Source: Candidatus Pacearchaeota archaeon RBG_13_36_9 (GTDB taxonomy: Archaea > Nanobdellota > Nanobdellia > Pacearchaeales > GW2011-AR1). From it: a DNA stretch of 8,737 nt. Shown here one piece after another: positions 1 to 5,542 of the stretch. Position numbers and translations under genes: made by a program. The stretch covers positions 1 through 8,737 of the forward strand of contig MFWN01000053.1 in NCBI GenBank assembly GCA_001786395.1. Reading direction: 5' to 3'. Under the pieces are notes generated by a model. That model did no database searches. It saw nothing but the letters and a program-made list of their open reading frames with translations, and was not told the origin of the DNA. The stretch's first letter is position 1; every line of letters begins with the position of its first letter.

Positions 1-27
1 CTCTCAAACTCTAAAATTCAGAAATAT

Positions 28-939
28 TTACTTTCTTCTTAACCCATCTTTATAGCTCTCTTTTCTTTTTCTAAAGCTTCTAAAAATAAGCCAGATAACT
101 ACTATGATTGCTATAGCAACAATAACTATAATCCAGGTGCTGTTGCTCTTTTTTCCAAGCTCCTCTGCACTCCTTACTCTCAAATCAATACTTAAAGACT
201 CAGAATAATCCTTATTCAAGGCATCTTTATAAGTTATTTTTAAAGGCAAGGTTATGTAGTCTTTTTCATTCAATAGTTTCATTGTAAAATCCACTGATTC
301 AAAATCATCTGAATCTAAGTCTCCTATATACACTCTATTGGTAGAAATGACGTCATAATCCTGGCTTTCCTGGAGCTCCACTGTTAAGAACTTAATGTCA
401 GCAACATTGTTATTGACAAAAGTGATAGTAACATCTCCGGCTCCGTTTCCTTTATATATTTCAGAACTGTCGATTTTGACAAACAAGTTAGGCTTGCTCA
501 TTACAACAATTGCAAAAGTGTCATTATCTGCCTTAGACTCCCCTATCTTATTGAGATAGCTAATGCTTATGCTCGCAGGATATACCCCCTCAATTATTGC
601 TGGAGAGGCTATAACTGTAAAGTTCATGCTTCGTGTGTCTCCTGGCAGAATTGATGGAAATTTTCTTTTAGAAACATCATCTAAAAAAGAAACTCCAGAA
701 GGAGGAGTTATCTTAACAACAACATCTTTTATCTCTGTTTCTCCTGCATTCCTTATTTCCACGCTAATAATTCCCTCTGCCCCTGGGGCGATTTCAGATG
801 GAAAAGTGCCTATTTTATCAATCCTTATTACATCCCCATACTGAAGCCTAAGCTGCCTTGTTGTGTCAATATCCGCAGCGCAGACTACCGCTGCTAATAG
901 AGATATAGCTAATAAAAAAATAACTGCTTTTTTCATCAT
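28..939 (-). CDS. COG1361-type secreted, membrane-anchored surface protein (CARDB/NEW3-like domains)
   Basis: This gene encodes a 303-residue envelope protein. Residues 1-21 form a signal peptide: MMKK, then a hydrophobic run ending in VVCA before ADID. Two beta-rich Ig-like stretches follow, at about 40-145 and 150-255. They have the CARDB/NEW3-style pattern seen in archaeal COG1361 proteins, such as EIAPGAEGIISVEIRNAGE followed by LPGD and later SVDF. A single transmembrane helix lies at about 268-286, and a basic tail (RSFRKRK onwards) stays in the cytoplasm. The bulk of the protein should therefore face outside. Two ATGs lie in tandem. GAGG at 943-946 sits 3 nt before the first and 6 nt before the second (934-936), so M2 may be the real start. 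In archaea such proteins often lie beside MacB-like ABC transporters and are suspected partners. Here the transporter operon is nearby on the same strand but separated by a plus-strand gene, so this gene needs its own promoter. The family call is from remembered sequence style; the specific role is unknown. Confidence 0.85.
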   Translation of the reverse strand: MMKKAVIFLLAISLLAAVVCAADIDTTRQLRLQYGDVIRIDKIGTFPSEIAPGAEGIISVEIRNAGETEIKDVVVKITPPSGVSFLDDVSKRKFPSILPGDTRSMNFTVIASPAIIEGVYPASISISYLNKIGESKADNDTFAIVVMSKPNLFVKIDSSEIYKGNGAGDVTITFVNNNVADIKFLTVELQESQDYDVISTNRVYIGDLDSDDFESVDFTMKLLNEKDYITLPLKITYKDALNKDYSESLSIDLRVRSAEELGKKSNSTWIIVIVAIAIIVVIWLIFRSFRKRKESYKDGLRRK

Positions 940-987
940 TTTCCTCTTTTATATCTTGCAATAGATATATTATGAAATAACTGTTGG

Positions 988-995
988 TTTAAAAA
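988..995 (-). promoter_or_regulatory. Candidate TATA box for the COG1361 gene
   Basis: Read on the minus strand the sequence is TTTTTAAACC. A start site about 26 nt downstream (near 965) would leave a leader of about 26 nt containing the GAGG ribosome-binding site at 943-946. A second AT-rich stretch (ATATAAAAG, near 948-956) is too close to the start codon to serve as a TATA box. Confidence 0.4.
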
Positions 996-1041
996 TGTTA
1001 CGTTGATTGAAATTCAAAGATTATTTCATGATACCTGCTTA

Positions 1042-1048
1042 TTTAAAA
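1042..1048 (+). promoter_or_regulatory. Candidate TATA box for the small plus-strand gene
   Basis: The plus strand reads CTTATTTAAAAACC. Transcription about 26 nt downstream would begin almost exactly at ATG 1071, which would give a leaderless mRNA, common in archaea. A GGGAG at 1056-1060 could also serve as a ribosome-binding site if transcription begins earlier. It is divergent from the COG1361 promoter. Confidence 0.45.
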
Positions 1049-1070
1049 ACCTTAAGGGAGTTCAAATGTT

Positions 1071-1362
1071 ATGGACTACACAATCGATTATTCGAGAGTA
1101 AGACCTGAGCAAATAGAACACCATCAGAAAAGGCCTAGTAGATTTATTAGAAAAGTATTATGCGATAATGGGAACTTGTGAATTATCAGTAGAGCAAGAG
1201 CTATCTTGTATAGTTATTCATCCTAAAACAGGAGAAATAAACGCAGTAATCCCTCAAGCAATGGCTGCTAAAAAAGCAAAATTTGAGTCATCTAACTCAT
1301 CCGGTGTTCGTTTCAAGCTAAACAGAGCTAGTTATGTTGTGAAATATAAACAAAAAAAGTGA
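1071..1362 (+). pseudogene. Small hypothetical gene interrupted by an apparent one-base frameshift
   Basis: Two overlapping frames read as one protein. From ATG 1071 the first frame gives MDYTIDYSRVRPEQIEHHQ and stops at TGA 1179-1181. The +1 frame, open from 1117 to TGA 1360-1362, gives KGLVDLLEKYYAIMGTCELS and onward to a basic end (VVKYKQKK). The join falls in the A run at 1128-1131 (CAG AAAA GGC). Dropping one A yields a smooth 96-residue soluble protein with a helical start and a probable beta-rich second half. The alternative is a 64-residue protein starting at ATG 1168, but that start has no ribosome-binding site and discards a sensible upstream helix. Causes could be a sequencing or assembly indel, a real mutation, or +1 frameshifting (lysyl-tRNA can re-pair AAA to AAA). 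I do not recognise the family. The gene lies between and opposite to the COG1361 and transporter genes, and ends 16 bp from the convergent permease stop, with a T run at 1369-1375 as a likely 3' end. Confidence 0.6.
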
Positions 1363-1366
1363 TTAA

Positions 1367-1376
1367 TTCTTTTTTC
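1367..1376 (+). terminator. Poly-T 3' end between convergent genes
   Basis: The plus strand carries a T-rich tract (TTCTTTTTTC) just after the TGA at 1362. Archaeal transcription commonly ends at such T runs without needing a hairpin. On the opposite strand a run of seven T (complement of the A run near 1352-1358) could end the permease operon inside the small gene. Confidence 0.4.
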
Positions 1377-1378
1377 TA

Positions 1379-2596
1379 TTACTCATATCTAAGCGCATCT
1401 GCAGGCTTAAGGTTAGCTGCCCGTCTTGAAGGGAAGAATCCAGAAACAGTTCCTATGACAAATCCAAATAATAAACATCCAATTATAAGATACGGGCTCA
1501 TTGAAGCCTTAATTATATCTCCTACATAAAGCCGAGCATAATATTCAATTGCTTTTGCAATAATAATCCCAAAAATTAGTCCAAGAAATCCACCGATTAA
1601 GCCAAGTATGCCTGATTCTATAATAAATATAGTAAGAATATCCTCATTTTTAGCGCCAATTGCTTTCATTGTTCCAATTTCTTTTCTTTTCTCTAAAACA
1701 GAAGTAAACATAGTATTTGCAATTCCGATTCCTCCAACAATAATAGAAATTGAACCTATTCCTATTAAAAAAGCCATTAAAATATTAAGTACAATTCCAA
1801 AACTCTCTAACAGCTGCTCAGGGGTTGAAATAGTGAAGTCCTGGGTTTTCTCAGTCACGCCTCTTTCTCTTCTCAAAGATCTCTCTGCCCTATCCACCAC
1901 TTGCGTCATATTTTCCCCTTCCTTAATTTGGGCTATAACAAAATCTACCCTATCTCCTGAATTAAATAATTCCTTGAAATCTTCTATAGTCATGTAAATC
2001 TGCTTGTCATCTGCAGAATTCCCGACGGTCTCAAGAATTCCAGCCACCTTAAATTCCTCCCCATTTAACTCTATTGTATTGCCTACACGGACGGGCTTGC
2101 CCATAAAATTATTATACTTATAACCATATCCCAAAAGCACCTTTCCCCTGTCTCCATCTTTAAGCAGCCGCCCTTCTTCTGCTTTAAGATTATAAACCTC
2201 TGAAAAAATATCCCAGCCATTGACAGGCTTAAAAGGAATAGCAATAACAATGTAATATCTTATTTCTTCGCCAAACTTAATCTGGACATTTCCTATTGTA
2301 TAATAAGAAACTTTTTTTATCTCACTTATCCTGTCTAGAGTTTCAATGTCTTTTGTTGTAAGCTGAACATTGCTTGTCTGGTCTGCTCCCGAATAACTTC
2401 CTTTGGGTTGTATAAAAAACTTGTCTGTTCCTAGAAGCCTGAACTGCTCCTGGATTCCCTCGTTCAATCCAAGAGACATGCTAAGCAGAACAAACACTGT
2501 AAAAATCGCAATAAAAATGCCCACAACAGTTAAAAAACTCCTGATTTTCTTGTGTATCAGAGTCCTGTATGCAAGAGTGAAAGCTTCTTTTATCAT
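1379..2596 (-). CDS. MacB/FtsX-type ABC transporter permease (second of two)
   Basis: This 405-residue permease has the MacB/LolC/FtsX layout. A short cytoplasmic N-terminus precedes TM1 (about 20-42), a large extracellular MacB_PCD-like domain spans about 45-265, and three C-terminal helices lie at about 270-295, 318-350 and 368-392. The cytoplasmic loop after TM2 carries EIGTMKAIGAKN (306-317), the region that contacts the ATPase in this family. It ends with LKPADALRYE, the usual family tail. The start ATG follows GGGG 7-10 nt upstream and is separated by one base from the stop of the preceding permease, so translation is probably coupled. It pairs with the other permease, with which it shares the coupling segment exactly, and with the ATPase encoded first in the operon. 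The exported or extracted substrate cannot be read from the sequence. Family members handle lipoproteins, peptides, antimicrobials or act as mechanotransmitters. Confidence 0.9.
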   Translation of the reverse strand: MIKEAFTLAYRTLIHKKIRSFLTVVGIFIAIFTVFVLLSMSLGLNEGIQEQFRLLGTDKFFIQPKGSYSGADQTSNVQLTTKDIETLDRISEIKKVSYYTIGNVQIKFGEEIRYYIVIAIPFKPVNGWDIFSEVYNLKAEEGRLLKDGDRGKVLLGYGYKYNNFMGKPVRVGNTIELNGEEFKVAGILETVGNSADDKQIYMTIEDFKELFNSGDRVDFVIAQIKEGENMTQVVDRAERSLRRERGVTEKTQDFTISTPEQLLESFGIVLNILMAFLIGIGSISIIVGGIGIANTMFTSVLEKRKEIGTMKAIGAKNEDILTIFIIESGILGLIGGFLGLIFGIIIAKAIEYYARLYVGDIIKASMSPYLIIGCLLFGFVIGTVSGFFPSRRAANLKPADALRYE

Positions 2597-2597
2597 T

Positions 2598-3815
2598 TTA
2601 TCCCCTTAAAGCCTCCGCAGGTTTTAATCTGGATGCCTGATAGCTTGGAATTGCGCCAAAAACAACTCCCAAACTGAAGGAAAAAGCAATTGCAAAAGCA
2701 ACTAGGTAAAAGGGGAGATTAAAAGCAATAATTTCAGAGCCAAAAGCTATATTGGCCACAAATGAGACAGTGTAAGAAATCCCCCCTCCAATTACTACCC
2801 CAATAATCCCTCCTGCTAATCCCAAAAGCCCGGATTCAACTAAAAAAACAGTTAGAATATCTGAGTTCTTGGCTCCAATTGCTTTCATTGTTCCTATTTC
2901 CTGCCTCCTTTCTAAAACAGAAGTATACATTGTGTTAGCTATTCCAATTCCTCCAACAACCAGAGAGATAGCTGCAATGCCCACTACCACAATCTGGATT
3001 GCTATCAAAATAGTATTGGCTGTTTTTAAAGTGTCCAAAGGGGTTTGGACAGAAAAATCCTCTTCTCCCATTTTCTTGTTCCTGTCGTTCCTTAGTGTCT
3101 TTCTTATTCTTTCTGCAACTGCTTCAGAGTCATCAGGATTGTCTACTTTTACAACAATCAAGTCCATTTCCTCCCCTGTTTCCATTATATCCTTCAAATC
3201 GCCCTCCATCATTAAAATAGCGCTATTCAAGAAAAAATTGCTGCTGGTCTTTAATATCCCGACAATTTCAAATTCTTTTCCTTCCACTAGTATTTTTTTT
3301 CCTACAACAATTGGCTTGCCAAAAACATCATCAGCCCCAAAATTTTTTCCAACAACAATCTTTCCATTATCTCCTGGCTTCAAAAGCCTGCCTTGCCCTG
3401 CTTTCAACCCTCCTGAACTGTAAAGCCACTCCATTTCTACCTGATTTTCCGGGACATTAGTTATTGTGGAAAATTCTACAACTCTGTTAAACTCTGCCCT
3501 TGCAGTCCTTATGTATCTGGGCAAGGCAAATTCAACTCCGCTTATTCCTTCTATGACTTTTAAATCATGCTCGTTTAATTTAGTTATAGCAGTGCTTCCA
3601 GGAGGGCCAAATCCAGTTTCCGCATTTTGAATAGTAAGAATATCTGTTCCCATGGAAGCAAACTGCCCGGTTATCGCATTTTCTAAGCCCTGCCCCAAGC
3701 TTATTAAAGAAACAACAGCAGCTATTCCAATAAAAATTCCAATCATTGTAAGCCATGCTCTTAATTTCCTTCTTTTCAGGTTGTTTAAGCCCAGCCTAAA
3801 GAAATCTAATAACAT
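2598..3815 (-). CDS. MacB/FtsX-type ABC transporter permease (first of two)
   Basis: This 405-residue paralogue of the adjacent permease has the same architecture: TM1 at about 21-41, an extracellular MacB_PCD-like domain at about 45-264, and TM2-TM4 at about 270-297, 318-345 and 367-392. The ATPase-contact segment EIGTMKAIGAKN lies at 306-317 and the tail is LKPAEALRG. The extracellular domains of the two permeases are much less alike than their membrane parts, which suggests a heterodimer with distinct outer faces rather than a recent tandem duplication. The gene starts 7 bp after the stop of the ATPase gene. Only a weak TTGGAAA precedes ATG, so initiation probably depends on coupling to the upstream gene. 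It lacks a fused ATPase domain, so it is split-type as in LolCDE or YknYZ rather than the single-chain MacB of Gram-negative bacteria. Confidence 0.9.
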   Translation of the reverse strand: MLLDFFRLGLNNLKRRKLRAWLTMIGIFIGIAAVVSLISLGQGLENAITGQFASMGTDILTIQNAETGFGPPGSTAITKLNEHDLKVIEGISGVEFALPRYIRTARAEFNRVVEFSTITNVPENQVEMEWLYSSGGLKAGQGRLLKPGDNGKIVVGKNFGADDVFGKPIVVGKKILVEGKEFEIVGILKTSSNFFLNSAILMMEGDLKDIMETGEEMDLIVVKVDNPDDSEAVAERIRKTLRNDRNKKMGEEDFSVQTPLDTLKTANTILIAIQIVVVGIAAISLVVGGIGIANTMYTSVLERRQEIGTMKAIGAKNSDILTVFLVESGLLGLAGGIIGVVIGGGISYTVSFVANIAFGSEIIAFNLPFYLVAFAIAFSFSLGVVFGAIPSYQASRLKPAEALRG

Positions 3816-3822
3816 TTTCCAA

Positions 3823-4515
3823 TTATCTGTTTACGATTTTTCCGTCTTTTAATCTATAAATTTTATCAGCATACTTTGCTTTTTCCATGTCGTGAGTAAC
3901 CATTATAATTGTCTTACCCTGCTTGCTTAATTTTTTAAGCATTTCAACAACTTCTTCCCCCCTCTTACTGTCCAGGTTTCCAGTTGGTTCATCAGCTAAA
4001 ATAACTTCAGGGTCATTTGCCAAAGCTCTTGCAATAGCTACTCTCTGCCTCTCTCCTCCTGAGAGCTCTTTAGGAAGATGGTTAAGCCTAGGCCTCATAC
4101 CAATTTCTTCCAAAAGCTGCGTTGCTCTCGCCTGCCTCTCTTTTAACGAGATTCTCTGAAACATCATTGGAAGCATGACATTTTCCAAAGCAGTCAAGGT
4201 CGGAACTAGATTAAAAGTCTGAAAAATAAATCCTATTTTTCTCCCCCTTATCTGCGCCAAAACTGATTCAGGAAGGTGCTCTATGTTAACCCCATCAAGA
4301 AAAATATCCCCTTTAGTTGCTATGTCAAGAGCTCCAACCATGTTCATCGCGGTACTTTTCCCAGAGCCAGAAGGGCCTACAATAGCAACAAAATCGCCCC
4401 TGTTTATTTTAACATCAATCCCATCAACAGCCTTGACAACAGAATCGCCAAGTCGATAATATTTATGAACATCTTTAAGTTCAATAACTGCGCTTCCTTT
4501 TTTCCTTTCTGCCAT
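3823..4515 (-). CDS. ABC transporter ATP-binding protein, MacB/LolD family
   Basis: This 230-residue ATPase is the motor of the operon. All key motifs are present: Walker A GPSGSGKST (47-55), the Q-loop glutamine in FIFQTFNLVPTLT (Q99), signature LSGGERQ (151-157), Walker B VILADE (171-176) with catalytic E176, D-loop NLDS (180-183) and switch histidine H208 in MVTHD. The length and the FNLVPTLTALENV segment are typical of the MacB/LolD/FtsE branch (COG1136). It should sit on the inner face of the membrane bound to the two FtsX-type permeases encoded downstream. It is the first gene of a tight three-gene operon (gaps of 7 bp and 1 bp). ATG 4515 has no clear ribosome-binding site, and a TATA-like element at 4547-4554 would give a very short leader, so the mRNA may be nearly leaderless. 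Confidence 0.95.
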   Translation of the reverse strand: MAERKKGSAVIELKDVHKYYRLGDSVVKAVDGIDVKINRGDFVAIVGPSGSGKSTAMNMVGALDIATKGDIFLDGVNIEHLPESVLAQIRGRKIGFIFQTFNLVPTLTALENVMLPMMFQRISLKERQARATQLLEEIGMRPRLNHLPKELSGGERQRVAIARALANDPEVILADEPTGNLDSKRGEEVVEMLKKLSKQGKTIIMVTHDMEKAKYADKIYRLKDGKIVNR

Positions 4516-4546
4516 GTAAAAAATTCTGGGTTAAATTTAATTTTTC

Positions 4547-4554
4547 TTTAAATT
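4547..4554 (-). promoter_or_regulatory. Candidate TATA box of the ABC operon
   Basis: The minus strand reads AATTTAAAG at this place. A start site about 27 nt downstream would be near 4523, leaving a leader of about 8 nt before ATG 4515, in keeping with the lack of a ribosome-binding site. The surrounding DNA is very AT-rich, so other placements are possible. Confidence 0.4.
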
Positions 4555-4564
4555 TTTTATCAGA

Positions 4565-4585
4565 CCGAAAATTTTATATTTTCGG
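4565..4585. promoter_or_regulatory. Perfect 8-bp inverted repeat upstream of the ABC operon promoter (possible operator)
   Basis: CCGAAAAT (4565-4572) and ATTTTCGG (4578-4585) are exact inverted copies around a 5-nt spacer. The repeat lies about 10 bp upstream of the candidate TATA box of the transporter operon, at a place where an activator or repressor could act. It is not followed by a T run, so a terminator role is less likely. Binding by any regulator is inference. Confidence 0.4.
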
Positions 4586-4609
4586 GATGAAACATTAAGG
4601 AAAAGTGCC

Positions 4610-4617
4610 TTTATAAA
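4610..4617 (+). promoter_or_regulatory. Candidate plus-strand TATA box in front of structured repeat copy A
   Basis: GGAAAAGTGCC followed by TTTATAAA resembles a BRE plus TATA box. A start near 4640 would give a transcript of about 85 nt running through the repeat to the T run at 4721-4725. No plus-strand protein gene follows, so the product would be a small RNA. Confidence 0.35.
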
Positions 4618-4652
4618 ATTAGTGAGACTGATAATCTCTTTTGGTAAACATG

Positions 4653-4748
4653 AAAAAAGGCTAATTTAACCAAGTAGTGCCTGAATTTAGACCGGTTTGC
4701 TTATAATTGGTAATTTTACCTTTTTGATACGCATTGATTATGAAAAAA
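4653..4748 (+). repeat. Structured repeat, copy A (candidate small RNA)
   Basis: This 96-nt element aligns along its length with 7833-7933. Shared blocks include AAGGCTA, GTAGTGCC, GGTTTGCTT and an exact GATTATGAAAAAA at the end. As RNA it can fold with an outer stem AAAAAGG (4654-4660) to CCTTTTT (4719-4725), an imperfect second stem TTAACC to GGTAA, and a tip hairpin GCC to GGT whose loop ends in UAGA. The outer stem followed by T residues resembles a terminator or an RNA with its own 3' end. Orientation is uncertain because the outer stem is symmetric. Confidence 0.5.
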
Positions 4749-4767
4749 TTGGAAGCATAATTTATAA

Positions 4768-4805
4768 AGTATATATTACAAAAGATATATTTTGTAATAT
4801 ATACT
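4768..4805. repeat. Perfect inverted repeat, 16-bp arms with 6-bp spacer
   Basis: AGTATATATTACAAAA (4768-4783) is matched exactly by its inverse complement at 4790-4805 around GATATA. The right arm overlaps a 12-bp palindrome, ATACTATAGTAT (4801-4812). It contains almost only A and T, with no T run beyond it, so it is a poor terminator. A binding site for a dimeric regulator or a cruciform-forming site is more likely. It lies between the ABC operon and the Trp-rich gene. Confidence 0.6.
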
Positions 4806-4824
4806 ATAGTATACAATAAAATGC

Positions 4825-4868
4825 AAAAAAAGGGCTTTCCAACTTCGGATAGCGAAAAGCTCTTTTTT
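4825..4868. terminator. Two-way terminator hairpin after the Trp-rich gene
   Basis: GGGCTTTCC (4832-4840) pairs with GAAAAGCTC (4854-4862), eight of nine positions allowing one G-U, with a 13-nt loop. On the minus strand it is followed by seven T (4825-4831), and on the plus strand by six T (4863-4868). It starts about 30 nt beyond the stop codon of the minus-strand gene at 4892, so its main role is probably to end that transcript. Confidence 0.65.
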
Positions 4869-4891
4869 CCAGGGGCGCAAGACTTAGATGC

Positions 4892-5224
4892 TTATCTGCC
4901 CGCTATGGTACTTATTCTCAAACCCCCTCCATAGGTCCACTTCTCTAACTTGTGGGCATTGCGATAAATCCCCCAAAACACGAAGGTTATACAAAGACAA
5001 ACGAAGTCTAGTCTGATGCTTTTTCCCCATTTATAATAGGAAATCAGCATTGTGAGTACAAGTCCCCTACCTGTCCAGACGCCGAATGCGTGTTCTATTT
5101 TCCCCCAACGGGAGGCAATCCCTATGCTGCTCTTGGACCATAACCCTAACGTCCAGAGGAAGGTATGCCAAACAAGCTTCGCGAAATTGACTACAGCTCT
5201 ACGAATTTTACTACGTTTTGCCAT
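4892..5224 (-). CDS. Small Trp-rich basic membrane protein of unknown function
   Basis: This gene encodes 110 residues, not recognised as any family. The N-terminus is strongly basic (MAKRSKIRR). Residues 10-29 form an amphipathic or membrane-skimming segment with Trp spaced five apart (W19, W24, W29). A short hydrophobic stretch lies at 54-64 and a clear transmembrane helix at about 72-87 (DFVCLCITFVFWGIY, with C76 and C78). In all there are eight Trp. The ATG follows AAAGGAAGTGG, a good ribosome-binding site 3-8 nt away. A TATA-like box lies about 35 nt upstream and a terminator hairpin 30 nt downstream, so it looks like a complete single-gene unit. A hand count of 4921-5220 gives 137 G+C in 300 (46%), against 32-35% in samples of neighbouring genes. 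It uses CGT/CGC arginine codons as well as AGA. This suggests transfer from another genome. A structured RNA with a chance open frame is the main alternative. Confidence 0.6.
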   Translation of the reverse strand: MAKRSKIRRAVVNFAKLVWHTFLWTLGLWSKSSIGIASRWGKIEHAFGVWTGRGLVLTMLISYYKWGKSIRLDFVCLCITFVFWGIYRNAHKLEKWTYGGGLRISTIAGR

Positions 5225-5257
5225 TCCACTTCCTTTCAGAAAAAGGTTATTCTAGAT

Positions 5258-5266
5258 TTTTAAGGC
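5258..5266 (-). promoter_or_regulatory. Candidate BRE/TATA promoter of the Trp-rich gene
   Basis: On the minus strand GGAAAAGCC is followed by TTAAAAATC. A start about 26 nt downstream (near 5235) leaves a leader of about 11 nt that still contains GGAAGTGG before ATG 5224. Confidence 0.45.
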
Positions 5267-5332
5267 TTTTCCGTCACATTTTTGCTGCAAGAATCCAGCA
5301 AATGGGTCTATAACAGATTAACAAAGCTCACA

Positions 5333-5539
5333 CTAACTCCCTCCTTTTTTCTTTTTTGTTTGTTTCTTCTTTCCGCTTTGTTTCTTGATGTCTGCGTTTT
5401 CTCTATAGAATTTTTTCGTTGTTTTTGCGCTTAGTTTGGTTGCAGAAATTTGTTGTTTGTTTAGATTAGTTTGTGAATGTGAGTCTTTATTTTTTCTGGG
5501 AACAAATCCTCTTTTATAAATCTTTGTATAGCAAACTAT
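5333..5539 (-). pseudogene. Start-less open frame with Lys-rich end (possible gene remnant)
   Basis: Reading from just inside the stop at 5540-5542, the minus strand is open for 68 codons to TAG 5333-5335. The translation has a protein-like middle (NLNKQQISATKLSAKTTKKF), then FYRENADIKK and a very basic end (QTKKKKGGS). No ATG, GTG or TTG exists in this frame, so it cannot start normally. It could be a decayed gene end, a peptide with a rare start such as ATT, or a chance result of an A-rich, T-poor strand. I have no family match. Confidence 0.2.
5513..5520 (+). promoter_or_regulatory. Candidate TATA box for a small RNA
   Basis: TTTATAAA on the plus strand would place a start near 5543, just before the 27-bp repeat and its hairpin, with a T7 tract about 75 nt further on. 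The site is symmetric, so it could also act on the minus strand. Confidence 0.35.
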
Positions 5540-5542
5540 CTA

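Larger units (their letters stand above)
4516..4891. other. 376-bp intergenic region dense in inverted repeats
   Basis: There is no convincing protein gene here. In order it holds the ABC operon promoter, the 8-bp-arm inverted repeat at 4565-4585, a plus-strand BRE/TATA-like site (purine run then TTTATAAA at 4610-4617), a structured repeat copy (4653-4748), a perfect 16-bp-arm inverted repeat (4768-4805), a 12-bp palindrome overlapping it (4801-4812), and a two-way terminator hairpin (4825-4868). Such density of symmetric elements is far above that of the other intergenic spaces in this window. Confidence 0.7.

Noticed and set aside
563..844. Plus-strand open frame of 93 codons opposite the COG1361 gene
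   Set aside because: It is antisense to a well-supported gene with signal peptide and membrane anchor, and there is no upstream signal for expression.
2869..3423. Long plus-strand open frame of 184 codons
   Set aside because: It lies wholly inside and opposite to the first permease gene, is rich in Ser/Pro/Ile as expected of an antisense shadow, and has no ribosome-binding site or promoter.
4653..4748. Box C/D or H/ACA guide RNA in the structured repeat
   Set aside because: Copy A contains CTGA near its tip, but neither copy has RUGAUGA, a matching D box, a clear kink-turn or a 3' ACA at the right place, so a guide RNA class cannot be assigned.
4870..4900. Minus-strand AAGCATCTAAG near the stop of the Trp-rich gene, recalling a conserved stretch near the 3' end of 23S rRNA
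   Set aside because: Only about 11 bases agree, and the other landmarks of that rRNA region, such as the sarcin-ricin loop sequence, are absent. It is best taken as chance within a G+C-richer segment.
5052..5255. Plus-strand open frame of 67 codons opposite the Trp-rich gene
   Set aside because: The opposite strand has the ribosome-binding site, TATA box and terminator. This frame runs through the minus-strand promoter and ends with no supporting signals.
4820..5270. RNase P RNA or SRP RNA in the G+C-richer island
   Set aside because: I looked for the GAGGAAAGTC and ACAGAAA-type RNase P cores and the GGAAGG/GCAGCA SRP helix 8 motifs on both strands. The only hint, AGAGGAAGGT at 5154-5163, lacks the partner elements, while the protein reading has a promoter, ribosome-binding site and terminator.
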